Assembly (NCBI GenBank): GCA_903853735.1
Contig: CAINUH010000552.1
Coordinates: forward strand, 1-16,637
Origin: an uncultured Desulfomonile sp.
Lineage (GTDB): Bacteria; Desulfobacterota; Desulfomonilia; Desulfomonilales; Desulfomonilaceae
Direction: 5' to 3'
Length of the DNA: 16,637 nucleotides
The translations under genes were made by a program, and so were the position numbers. This document shows, piece after piece, positions 1 to 7,997 of this stretch. Numbering within the stretch: the first letter of the stretch is position 1; the number at the start of each line of letters is the position of its first letter. Under the pieces are notes generated by a model, which was not told the origin of the DNA, did not search any database, and worked only from the letters and a program-made list of their open reading frames with translations.

Positions 1-22
1 AACTTCACAGGAATCGACGATT

Positions 23-1258
23 CTAAATTCTGATCTTGAAGAACTTTCGCTTACCTACCTGAAGAGTCATCACACTTGACCCGATTTCGATTTCCATGGC
101 AGGATCGGAAATTTTTTGCCCATCCAATTTCACAGCTCCCTGTGTGACCAGTCTTCGGGCTTCCGCCCGTGAGATGGACGCACAAATAGAAGCGATTTCG
201 TATATCTGCATCCTGGCTTGACTCATACATTTCAGCGGGATTTCATCAGGAATCTCTTTTCTCTGGACAACCTTCTCGAAATGTTCCTCGGCTTGCCTGG
301 CGGCCGCATCAGTGTGATATTCGGCTACTATGCTGCGAGCAAGAGCTTTTTTTATCTGCATCGGATGGAGAGGATCCTCCATGTCGCGGTGTTCATCGAC
401 GACCTTGAGAGCCTTTCCGTAACGCTGGATTATCTCTGGACTCACATCAGTCAACAAGGTGAAATATTTTACAATTAGATCATCCTGTATGGACATGGTT
501 TTTCCGAACATATCTTCGGGCGTGTCGTCCACTGCAATGTAGTTTCGTTCAGTCTTGCTCATTTTCTTGGATCCGTCGAGACCCTCGATGAGCGGTGTCA
601 TAAGCACAATTTGCGGTTCCTGCCCGTGCTGAATCTGCATGTCTCGGCCTGCAAGCAGGTTGAATTTCTGGTCGGTTCCGCCCAGTTCCACATCGCACTG
701 AAGCGCCACTGAATCATATCCCTGCATCAGTGGATAGAGGAATTCCGTGATCGAGATAGGGCTGCCATCCTTATAGCGTTTTTCAAAATCGTTTCGCTCA
801 AGCATTCGTGCCACAGTGGAGCGGTAGGCGAGGTCCAGGCAATCGGCGAAAGACATGGAGTCGAACCACTCACCGTTGCTGCGCAGTTCAGTCCTTCCCT
901 CGTCAAGGATCTTGAAAACCTGTTGTTTGAATGTCTTGGCGTGTTCCCAGACCTGTTCCTTAGTGAGTCTGACCCTTGATTCGGCCCGTTCAGTGGGGTC
1001 GCCAATCCTGGCGGTAAAGTCCCCGACCAGAAAGATAGCCGTATGCCCGAGTTGTTGAAAGTGCCTGAGCTTGCGGATAGTGACCATGTGTCCCAAATGA
1101 ATGTCCGAAGCCGTTGGATCCACCCCCAATTTAACTCGGATGGGTGTTCCTGTTTCAATACTTTTTGTGAGACGTCTGCGGAGTTCATCTTCGTTTATGA
1201 TCTCTTCGACACCCCTCATAATATACTTTACTTGGGTTTCAACGTCGGAAAACAACAT
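23..1258 (-). CDS. tyrS: Tyrosyl-tRNA synthetase
   Basis: Class I aminoacyl-tRNA synthetase that activates tyrosine with ATP and charges tRNA-Tyr in the cytoplasm. The 411-residue protein has the expected length. The HIGH-type motif appears as HLGH at residues 54-57 within GVDPTASDIHLGH. The KMSKS loop appears as KMSKT at 232-236, after a GLDGSKK lead-in. An S4-type RNA-binding domain fills about residues 345-405. The GVDPTASDIHLGH form and the KMSK-type loop resemble the TyrZ-like branch more than the KFGKS branch (family knowledge). The ATG at 1258 is preferred because GGAGG lies 12 bases upstream; the next in-frame ATG, at residue 14, has no such signal. It is the last gene of a leftward run, 130 bases after tlyA. 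No T-box leader is visible upstream. Identity is secure. Confidence 0.97.
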   Translation of the reverse strand: MLFSDVETQVKYIMRGVEEIINEDELRRRLTKSIETGTPIRVKLGVDPTASDIHLGHMVTIRKLRHFQQLGHTAIFLVGDFTARIGDPTERAESRVRLTKEQVWEHAKTFKQQVFKILDEGRTELRSNGEWFDSMSFADCLDLAYRSTVARMLERNDFEKRYKDGSPISITEFLYPLMQGYDSVALQCDVELGGTDQKFNLLAGRDMQIQHGQEPQIVLMTPLIEGLDGSKKMSKTERNYIAVDDTPEDMFGKTMSIQDDLIVKYFTLLTDVSPEIIQRYGKALKVVDEHRDMEDPLHPMQIKKALARSIVAEYHTDAAARQAEEHFEKVVQRKEIPDEIPLKCMSQARMQIYEIASICASISRAEARRLVTQGAVKLDGQKISDPAMEIEIGSSVMTLQVGKRKFFKIRI

Positions 1259-1388
1259 CCTACAGCCTTTCCTCCAACCTTGTTCTTCTCACAGGCGAGC
1301 GACCGAAATCTATCTAAGAAGGATTCACGTTCCAATGTACACGTCACGCCAAATCCAATCCATCATATATTGCTTTCTTGCCGGCCTG

Positions 1389-2132
1389 TTACGCTCGTTG
1401 CAAGTGCAAAAAAAATTCTCTGTTACCTTTGGGACCTCGTACCGGACTTTCTATTTGAGCAAGTACCAGAAAACCACAGTTTCCTGCGGCCGTCCTGGCC
1501 TTTTCCACTGCTTCCAAAATCTTGCTCTCGTCTCTTACCACTCCACCTTTTCCAACATGTTCCCTGCCTGCCTCGAACTGAGGCTTCACCAGCGGTACCA
1601 ACCATCCTTTCTCGGGAATGATTTCACTGAATTTTTGGAACACGAGTTTCAAGGAAATGAAGGACAGATCGGCTACCGCTGCATCCACATGGCCCGGGAG
1701 TGATCCTGCGTCCACGTACCGAATGTTGGTCCGCTCCATAACCGTCACTCTTTCATCCGTACGAATTCGCCAGTCGAGCTGACCGTAACCGACGTCAAGA
1801 CAGATTACTTTCCGGGCACCTCTTTGGAGCAGGCAATGTGTGAATCCGCCCGTGGAAGCTCCTGCATCCAACAACACCAGTCCTTTCGGGTCCAATTTGA
1901 ACGCGTCGAGAGCAGCCTCCAGCTTGATGCCTCCACGACTCACATAAGGTATGCCCTCTTTTAGCGATAAGGCAGCTACACTCGACACCTCTTTGCCTGG
2001 TTTGTCAATCCTGACGCCATCCACCGTGACTTTTCCAGCCATGATAAGAGCACCGGCTCGTCGCCGCGAAGGCACCAATCCCTTCTCGAAAAGGAGAACG
2101 TCAAGACGTTTCTTTGAACTGCGAATATCCAT
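1389..2132 (-). CDS. tlyA: TlyA-family rRNA 2'-O-methyltransferase (hemolysin A-like)
   Basis: Predicted SAM-dependent 2'-O-methyltransferase of the TlyA/FtsJ-like family, which methylates cytidines in 16S and 23S rRNA in characterised members. The 247-residue length is typical. Residues 1-60 form an S4 RNA-binding domain (RLDVLLFEKGLVPSRRRA, then a VTVDG turn). The SAM-binding loop reads LLDAGASTGGFT. The usual K-D-K-E catalytic set can be assigned to the lysine of RGGIKLE, the aspartate of ADLSFISL, the lysine of LVKPQFE and the glutamate near the C-terminus in GNREFF. The family is often annotated hemolysin A, but the RNA methyltransferase role is better supported. The gene lies 27 bases after the secreted-protein gene and 130 bases before tyrS, consistent with one leftward transcript. 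Its ribosome-binding site is weak (GGATG about 12 bases before ATG), so the exact start is less certain. Confidence 0.93.
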   Translation of the reverse strand: MDIRSSKKRLDVLLFEKGLVPSRRRAGALIMAGKVTVDGVRIDKPGKEVSSVAALSLKEGIPYVSRGGIKLEAALDAFKLDPKGLVLLDAGASTGGFTHCLLQRGARKVICLDVGYGQLDWRIRTDERVTVMERTNIRYVDAGSLPGHVDAAVADLSFISLKLVFQKFSEIIPEKGWLVPLVKPQFEAGREHVGKGGVVRDESKILEAVEKARTAAGNCGFLVLAQIESPVRGPKGNREFFLHLQRA

Positions 2133-2159
2133 GGAGAAAGTTCATCCGGCAGGCAGACT

Positions 2160-2714
2160 TCAGGAACCCGGCATGATGGTGAAATCCAACACGTCGACTA
2201 TGCTGAAACCGTAATAAAGGTAAACGGAACCACTACCAAGAAAGTCTCGAGGATTGTGCACGGTAAAATGGTACGAGTACTGGCCTGAACGACTAATCAG
2301 GTGGACCGTTTCCTCATATTGCCTGGAATCCGGCAGCTTGATCACAAATTTCAATGGCACCTCAGGTTGGGATGCGTTGTAAGAAAAACGGACCATAAGG
2401 GTGAGCTTGTCCCCGAAAAGTTCGGCGTTGAAGGAACGACCATTGCCTATAAAAGTCAATTGGTTATCCTTCAAAACTGCCGGACCGAATTGCAGATCGT
2501 AAATGGATACTCTTCCAGGCATTTCCCACGAAAACCTGCCTGCGTCTTCAGTAACGCCGACCCCTTTTACGTCCGATTCCTTGGCGCTGGAAAAGGGCGC
2601 CCCAAAGTACATACCGGCCACAAGCAGGAATAGCCCCGACAAGATCAGATGACGGCACAAAAACCCCCGAGGAAATCTCAACTCTCTGTCTTCCGTCGCC
2701 GTCCCGAACATCAT
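2160..2714 (-). CDS. Secreted or membrane-anchored beta-rich protein, unknown function
   Basis: I do not recognise this protein. The chosen ATG at 2712-2714 gives 184 residues and overlaps the preceding gene's TGA stop as ATGA, a classic translational-coupling arrangement. A GTG at 2726 in the same frame is also possible but less attractive. After a charged N-region of about 20 residues comes a hydrophobic stretch (LILSGLFLLVAGMYFG), then FSSAKES, so it is either an exported protein cleaved near SSA or one held by a single N-terminal helix. The rest, about 140 residues, alternates hydrophobic and polar residues in short strands, contains no cysteine, and ends with YLYYGFSIVDVLDFTI. This suggests a compact beta-sandwich-like periplasmic domain (inference). 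Its tight link to the single-pass protein upstream suggests that the two work together at the envelope. Confidence 0.7.
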   Translation of the reverse strand: MMFGTATEDRELRFPRGFLCRHLILSGLFLLVAGMYFGAPFSSAKESDVKGVGVTEDAGRFSWEMPGRVSIYDLQFGPAVLKDNQLTFIGNGRSFNAELFGDKLTLMVRFSYNASQPEVPLKFVIKLPDSRQYEETVHLISRSGQYSYHFTVHNPRDFLGSGSVYLYYGFSIVDVLDFTIMPGS

Positions 2715-3034
2715 GCTCCCCACCACTTGGGTTTTATCGGCTCAGGAGTAACCTCCGAAACACCGCTGGATCTTCGTCGGCCCCAGCCATCTGTTGTTTG
2801 TTGAGCGAATCCATTGGTCGGCTTCGTGATTACTTCCATAGGCGAGGATTCTTTTCCGCTCTTTGCGCCTGAGATCAAATCCAAGAGTTGTTCACCGGGA
2901 AGGGGTGCGGGCGCTCTTTCTCTTTCACCTAATTGTTTCTTGGCCTTTGACCCCATTGAGCTGAATAGCCAGGACAAGAGAAGTATTAATACAAGGGGAA
3001 TCAAGCTATAGATCACGTTCTCCAGATTGTCCAT
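2711..3034 (-). CDS. Small single-pass membrane protein, unknown function
   Basis: A 107-residue protein starting MDNLENVIYS. The ATG at 3032-3034 is preferred over an upstream ATG at 3055 because GGGAG lies 10 bases before it (3045-3049) and nothing comparable precedes the longer form. One hydrophobic helix (VIYSLIPLVLILLLSWLFS, about residues 6-24) is followed by a positively charged GSKAKKQ segment. This fits a short outside N-terminus and a cytoplasmic tail of about 80 residues under the positive-inside rule (inference). The tail is rich in proline, glycine and charged residues and looks disordered, apart from a conserved-looking LPGEQLLDLISG. It ends with KPKWWGA, and its TGA overlaps the next gene's ATG by four bases. 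It is the first gene of the leftward run towards tlyA-tyrS. I do not recognise the family. Confidence 0.72.
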   Translation of the reverse strand: MDNLENVIYSLIPLVLILLLSWLFSSMGSKAKKQLGERERAPAPLPGEQLLDLISGAKSGKESSPMEVITKPTNGFAQQTTDGWGRRRSSGVSEVTPEPIKPKWWGA

Positions 3035-3430
3035 GTTTGTTTTACTCCCAAGCATCCGAAGCAGTTCGTTTCAGCAATAATAATGCCACAAGATAATGCC
3101 GGCTTCAATTATATTATTCATATACAACAATTTTGGGCGAGAACTTGAAAAGATGGTCGGTCAAACGTAGACTGACGCCGACTTGCCTTCAAATGGTGAA
3201 TTAGCGGAGACTCTTCGGGCCTGCCGTCGTATGTCCGAAGCGAACTTCATCTGTTGATGTGTGTAGCGGAATATACATGCCCTCGGGCTTCCTGGTTTCA
3301 AGGCAAATCCGAGAGAGTTGTAACATGGCCGCACAATATCTTATGCCGCACTAACAGCTTTTTCTTGCGATCGACAGGATAATGGTTTACGCTTATGATT
3401 ACATAAGGTTGCAAGGACCTGGGAATAACA
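3035..3430. other. Divergent intergenic region
   Basis: A 396-base gap between two genes that face away from each other, so it should hold promoters for both. The rightward promoter at 3371-3399 is listed separately. For the leftward run, the A+T-rich block around 3080-3120 is the likeliest promoter zone. It contains a perfect TATAAT on the minus strand (plus-strand 3108-3113), but I find no good -35 box 17 bases away. I see no ORF with a ribosome-binding site, no tRNA fold and no strong stem-loop. The middle part (about 3150-3340) is unexplained. Confidence 0.5.
3371..3399 (+). promoter_or_regulatory. Sigma-70-type promoter for the PPDK-like gene
   Basis: TCGACA at 3371-3376 matches five of six bases of the TTGACA -35 box. 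TATGAT at 3394-3399 matches five of six of the TATAAT -10 box. The spacer is exactly 17 bases. Predicted transcription starts near 3406, leaving a leader of about 25 bases before the GTG at 3431. It is the best promoter match I found in the window. No operator-like inverted repeat overlaps it. Confidence 0.6.
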
Positions 3431-6400
3431 GTGGAAGTCAAGGAACTTATCAGACAGATTGGCCGTCTAGAACCGCTAAATCCATATCAGGCGGCCGGCA
3501 TGACCGCGGTTATCAACCAAAGCGGCATCCCTCTGGGGACTGATTCCCAGTTAGATGTGGAAGGTTTGAGCAGTGTCATGATGGTCCTGGACCGGACCGG
3601 CGAGGAGGCGGCCCCGTACCTGATAGGCCTCAGACACTCTGATAAAACGCTGACCTTGTTTCTGAAATTCCCTAGACAATCGCTAGATGAACTAACGTAT
3701 CTGACATCCTTCAAAGGAAGACGGCAGGCTATTCGCGACACCATGATCCCGGTGGTATACGAGATTCCCAACTGGCTCGACCTGGTTCGGGTACTATCTC
3801 GATATTTTCTTGAAAGAGATGAAGACTCTCTTGACGGACATATTGAGAAGATAATGGAGATCATCATCAGTTTTTTGTTCGCTTCTGTAGCCCAGCCATT
3901 TGACGCGAGTGCCCGGGCTGAAGGAGAGTATGCTTTATGCCGTTTGGTGGAAAGTATTCTCAACCTGTCTCCGGAGAACCAACTTGACTCATACCTGGCC
4001 TTCGTAAAGAAAAGTCTGGAATTCCTTGTTAAAAATCCTTTTCGCAAATCCATTAACTCCTTTGACCGTCGTGTTCTGGAGATCTCACTGATCCGATCTG
4101 CTTTAAAGAAGCGTGACGGGGACATCGGTAATTTGATTACTCCTCTTCTGAATACGATGGCCTCACAGGCGTTACTGACGGCCCTGGACGAGATGAACCC
4201 ATGTCCTCACGAAATTGTTGAACGCTTGGAACAAGCCACGGCCGAAGAGGACTTTCCAGAGAGAGACCGTTTCGCCAAAGAGATTCTCCAAAGGATAAAC
4301 AGTCACGGGCACGACCAAATCGAGAAGTTCAAGCGTATGTATGCTTTGGCCGTAGACGGTGGTGAACAAATCGCGCAAGCGGAACTTACCGAAGGTATTA
4401 CGTTCATCAAGAGCCTTGGGGATGAATGGCAGGGAATTCTCGGCTCCTTCATGAACATGATTGATGTGATTCCTCCGAGAGTTCAGGAGTCGTTTTCAGA
4501 TGTCCTGGCTATTCAAATCCTTGAGATAGACAGGCCGGAAGTCAAACAACTGCTCATCGACGGCCTGTGCGGCATCGTGGTCCGCCTTGAGAAAACACGT
4601 AAGAAAGCATCGAGAGATCTTGTAAACACTCTTGCCGAATTTTTCCTGGATAGAATTAACTCGTCCGGCGACACGGGCCAAGCTTTGTCGGCTCTAAGAG
4701 CACTGGAGGCTCTAGGCGTGACATTTGGAACGGCCAACTATTTTCTGATGGCGCAGGAACTCATGGAGCATCTCGTGCGGCGACCCTTGATTCCTCCCAG
4801 GGAAAAGAAATACACGATTGAAGACGACGATACGGGTGAACCACTGGTGCTGGCCGAGGAGGCCGGTACAAATGAGAGTCATGTGATGCATATCAAAAGC
4901 CTTATGGCTATAATAGCCTCTAATCCTAGAATCATGCATCGGCTCATTCCATATTTAATCGTTCAGATCGAAATAGGACAAGTGCAGCTATGTGACGAGG
5001 ATTTGATCCAGATATGGATTTCCAGGCTTTTGAGAGCGAATTCCTCTGTGATGCATTTTCTGATTCGAACGCTCATAAAGGCCTTACCTTACTCTTTCAA
5101 AGAGATCGGCCCACTGGACACGCTCCGGCTCACTGCTGCGGGACTCGCGAGAGAACTTGCGAACAGAGGAATAAAGCCTATAGGCAACTTCCTGGGTAAA
5201 CTCCGTGGGGACATCCATTGGAGGGGCAGCATAGAGAATCTGTACTTCTGTCAAGGGATAGCGAAATACCTTGCTACCGGGCAACGAGAGTTCATTGCAG
5301 AATGGATGCCGACCGAATCAATGCCTTATTTGGATATGACGAACTGGTGTTCGCCTGTTGAGGCAGAGGGCATCATGGACCTGTGCCGCCAAGTATTTCA
5401 TGATTACAGTCTGGACCCGGAACAAAAAGATGGAATGGCGAGGTTGGCATCCGTCGATACGGCAGGATATCGAAATTCATCCAAATGGCCGGAATTTTCA
5501 CGCCGGGTAGTCCTGGACATGATTGAATTGGTCAAAGGTCTTCACAGTAAATATTTTGTTGACCGCCAATCCGTTTCAGGTTCAACAGTCGACGAGGATC
5601 TTGAAAGACTTGACCGAATAATTCTCGAAAGGCAGCGCACAAAAGAAAACCTTTTGACTCCGGATATCCGAGAGCCCTTTCCCAAAGCGGTAACTCTCAC
5701 GGAGGGAACGGATGACTGGGCTAAGGAATTGGATAGAATTGGCCAGGAACAACCTGGAACGCCGATCATATTAAGGGCAAAAAAAGCTGGACACGCTTAT
5801 GCTCAAAAGGCCACGTACATCGAGGAACGTTTTGAGGCTTTCAACAAGGACCTCGGCATGGAGGCGCAGCAGGAAACTCTTGCCACGAGTATCAACAACA
5901 CACACTTCGAACTTATAACCCTGGAAAATCTCCCCGTGGCTCTAACTTTTCTGGATTACCTGGTGCGTGGAATATCTGTAAATGGCCATTCCAGCCACTA
6001 CCTTGAGCAGGCTGGCAGCGATCTCCGCAAATCCGGAGAACTCGGTCTCACCTTCGATAAAGTGCGTGACTTGCTGAAAGTTATTAAAAAGGAACTGGAC
6101 GACGTTCACACCCTTTACAGGTCGCGCTTCGAAGAACCTTTCGACAACTTCCTTGCGGTTTGCCCTATGGATAGACTTCCTAGAAAGCTCAAAGACTTGA
6201 CAACCCTCAAAAGAATTCCAGACACTGATTTTTTCAAAAATTATCTTAAGACACTGTACGTCTCAGACCTTCAGGCCAGGGACGGAAATCTGAGAGTCTT
6301 AGAGACGTTCATAGACAAGGTGGAACTCTTCTTGAACCAGCGCCTTGCTGAGTCCGGCAGAATGGTTCGTGGAAGCAGCGAACTGAAGGGCACGCCTGTT

Positions 6401-7888
6401 CCTTTCTACTTTCCCAGCCAGGAGGAGCTATCACCGTGCAAGATAGGACAGAAGGCATCGTTGCTGCAATTTGCCGAAAACACGCCTCCGTACTTTGTTA
6501 TCACCACGGATCAACCTCTCATGAATGCCGAGGAAATGGCTTCCGATCCCAACTTTCGCGATAGTTTGGCGGCAGCGGTCCATCAGCTTGGGAAAGTGTG
6601 GCGAAGATCGCTGGGGGATCCATCCGACCCGGCTCTTTTCTCAGTGCGATCTGGAGCGCGAATATCCATGCCCGGAATGATGACTACCATCATGAACGTC
6701 GGCATAAATGACGAGATCGCAGTGGGTCTCGCCAAGAAAGTTGGGACATGGTTTGCTTACGACTGCTATCGCCGTTTTTTACAGGAGTTCGCTCAGTCGG
6801 TCTTTGGAGTGGAACGGGATGAATTCCAGGAATTAATAGATGAAGGTAAGGCGAAGTTCAAGGTCTTGCGCAAAGCGTCAATGAGTGCGGAACAGATGAA
6901 GAGCCTGGCTTTTGATTATAAAAGCCGGGTAGCACAATTGGCGCCTGAGGCAATCGATCTGCTGGATAGCGGCCAGTTCCTCGAAATACTCTTCCGTTGC
7001 GCAGTAGCTGTCCTCCACTCCTTTGAAAGTCAGGCAGCCTGCAAGTACAGGGAGGCCGCAGGTATCGACGGCAATTGGCGCACCTCAGTGATTATCCAGG
7101 CCATGGTTTACGGGAACATGGAACTGGACTCCTCGGGAACAGGCGTGGTCTCTTACAATCCGTTCACGATGGACCTGAGAGGGGATTTCGCCCAAGGTGA
7201 CCAAGGCACAGATGTGGTCGATGGAAAGGTGGTCACAATCCCGGTTTACGATCCGTGGAAAGCCGCGGAATGCCTGGCGTCGCAGATGCCGCAAGCATGG
7301 AAGCATCTGCATTCGATCCTTTTTAAGACTGCTGAGCGTCTCCACTTCGACACCCGTCTCGAATACACTATCGAAAAAGGCAAGGTCTTTATCCTTCAGA
7401 TTCGCAAGGACAGGGAGCGCAAAGAACGAACCCCATCCCTACAGGCATTCGGATATCGTGTGATTGCTCAGGGCACGGGAGTTTCGGGGAAGATATTTCG
7501 AGGAATCATGGTCACTGACCGCAACCAGATCGCTCCTTTCAGACACATCAACAAAGCCCAGTCAATTATAGAAGCCATGAACGACAATCTTCCCGAATTG
7601 CATAAGCTGGATGGATTCATTTTCGTTGTAAACGATCCGATCCCGGAAGAGATAATGGAAGAGGTTTTCTCCTTGCCGGTGCCGACGGCCCTGGTTAGTC
7701 GGCTGGGCGGTGGTGCAGCACACGCTGCGGATGTGTCCAAGTCGCTGGGAAAGGTCTATGTCGGTCAGGTCAGACAGATAGAAAAGTTTTCGGGCAAGCC
7801 CGAATCTGTCAGGTTTACCGATCTGGATGTGGTTGTAGGTAGCAAGATGGTAATCCATGGTCAGACAGGAGAAATAGCTTTGTACTAG
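3431..7888 (+). CDS. Giant PPDK-like phosphotransferase: helical N-terminus, ATP-grasp domain, phospho-histidine domain
   Basis: A 1485-residue cytoplasmic protein with a GTG start. Residues 1 to about 990 are mostly amphipathic helices without a recognised domain, possibly ARM/HEAT-like. From about 1000 it aligns by eye to the PPDK nucleotide-binding domain. IGQKASLL carries K1008, matching the ATP-binding lysine of GGKGANL. SVRSGARISMPGMM starts at 1071. VIIQAMVYGN and TGVVSYNP follow. In LEYTIEKGKVFILQIR, E1311, Q1323 and R1325 have the spacing of E323, Q335 and R337 of PPDK. The C-terminus is a swivel domain with GGGAAHAADVSKSLGK, where H1431 is the expected phospho-histidine. The PEP/pyruvate-binding barrel that normally follows is absent; the protein ends naturally at HGQTGEIALY. 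By analogy with rifampicin phosphotransferase and the water dikinases, it probably moves a phosphate from ATP through histidine to an unknown acceptor, perhaps bound by the N-terminal region. The domain calls are firm; the substrate is unknown. Confidence 0.9.
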   Translation: MEVKELIRQIGRLEPLNPYQAAGMTAVINQSGIPLGTDSQLDVEGLSSVMMVLDRTGEEAAPYLIGLRHSDKTLTLFLKFPRQSLDELTYLTSFKGRRQAIRDTMIPVVYEIPNWLDLVRVLSRYFLERDEDSLDGHIEKIMEIIISFLFASVAQPFDASARAEGEYALCRLVESILNLSPENQLDSYLAFVKKSLEFLVKNPFRKSINSFDRRVLEISLIRSALKKRDGDIGNLITPLLNTMASQALLTALDEMNPCPHEIVERLEQATAEEDFPERDRFAKEILQRINSHGHDQIEKFKRMYALAVDGGEQIAQAELTEGITFIKSLGDEWQGILGSFMNMIDVIPPRVQESFSDVLAIQILEIDRPEVKQLLIDGLCGIVVRLEKTRKKASRDLVNTLAEFFLDRINSSGDTGQALSALRALEALGVTFGTANYFLMAQELMEHLVRRPLIPPREKKYTIEDDDTGEPLVLAEEAGTNESHVMHIKSLMAIIASNPRIMHRLIPYLIVQIEIGQVQLCDEDLIQIWISRLLRANSSVMHFLIRTLIKALPYSFKEIGPLDTLRLTAAGLARELANRGIKPIGNFLGKLRGDIHWRGSIENLYFCQGIAKYLATGQREFIAEWMPTESMPYLDMTNWCSPVEAEGIMDLCRQVFHDYSLDPEQKDGMARLASVDTAGYRNSSKWPEFSRRVVLDMIELVKGLHSKYFVDRQSVSGSTVDEDLERLDRIILERQRTKENLLTPDIREPFPKAVTLTEGTDDWAKELDRIGQEQPGTPIILRAKKAGHAYAQKATYIEERFEAFNKDLGMEAQQETLATSINNTHFELITLENLPVALTFLDYLVRGISVNGHSSHYLEQAGSDLRKSGELGLTFDKVRDLLKVIKKELDDVHTLYRSRFEEPFDNFLAVCPMDRLPRKLKDLTTLKRIPDTDFFKNYLKTLYVSDLQARDGNLRVLETFIDKVELFLNQRLAESGRMVRGSSELKGTPVPFYFPSQEELSPCKIGQKASLLQFAENTPPYFVITTDQPLMNAEEMASDPNFRDSLAAAVHQLGKVWRRSLGDPSDPALFSVRSGARISMPGMMTTIMNVGINDEIAVGLAKKVGTWFAYDCYRRFLQEFAQSVFGVERDEFQELIDEGKAKFKVLRKASMSAEQMKSLAFDYKSRVAQLAPEAIDLLDSGQFLEILFRCAVAVLHSFESQAACKYREAAGIDGNWRTSVIIQAMVYGNMELDSSGTGVVSYNPFTMDLRGDFAQGDQGTDVVDGKVVTIPVYDPWKAAECLASQMPQAWKHLHSILFKTAERLHFDTRLEYTIEKGKVFILQIRKDRERKERTPSLQAFGYRVIAQGTGVSGKIFRGIMVTDRNQIAPFRHINKAQSIIEAMNDNLPELHKLDGFIFVVNDPIPEEIMEEVFSLPVPTALVSRLGGGAAHAADVSKSLGKVYVGQVRQIEKFSGKPESVRFTDLDVVVGSKMVIHGQTGEIALY

Positions 7889-7938
7889 AAAATTTGGTTA
7901 CATGAGAGGCCGACACAGGTAAAGATCGAGTTGATCAG

Positions 7939-7967
7939 TGGCTTTTTGTGGGTCCTTGTGCTATAAA
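7939..7967 (+). promoter_or_regulatory. Possible extended -10 promoter for the secreted protein gene
   Basis: TATAAA at 7962-7967 is preceded by TG at 7959-7960, giving the TGnTATAAT-like extended -10 form that tolerates a poor -35 box. The 17-base-spaced -35 position (7939-7944, TGGCTT) is indeed poor. The predicted start near 7974 would leave about 24 bases before the ATG at 7998. Readthrough from the upstream gene is an equally good explanation of expression. Confidence 0.35.
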
Positions 7968-7997
7968 ACCAAACTCCTACAACAGGGAGACAAGGCC

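Noticed and set aside
11..23. GAATCG-A-CGATTC palindrome just after the tyrS stop.
   Set aside because: A one-base loop cannot form a terminator hairpin and no T-tract is visible before the window edge.
1043..1703. Two plus-strand open frames of 192 and 200 codons.
   Set aside because: They lie opposite tyrS and tlyA, whose motifs are complete, and their proteins show no domain and odd composition. They are shadows of the real genes.
3487..4125. A 212-codon minus-strand open frame inside the PPDK-like gene.
   Set aside because: The sense frame runs uninterrupted for 1485 codons with clear domains. The antisense protein is Ser/Arg-rich with no recognisable motif or ribosome-binding site.
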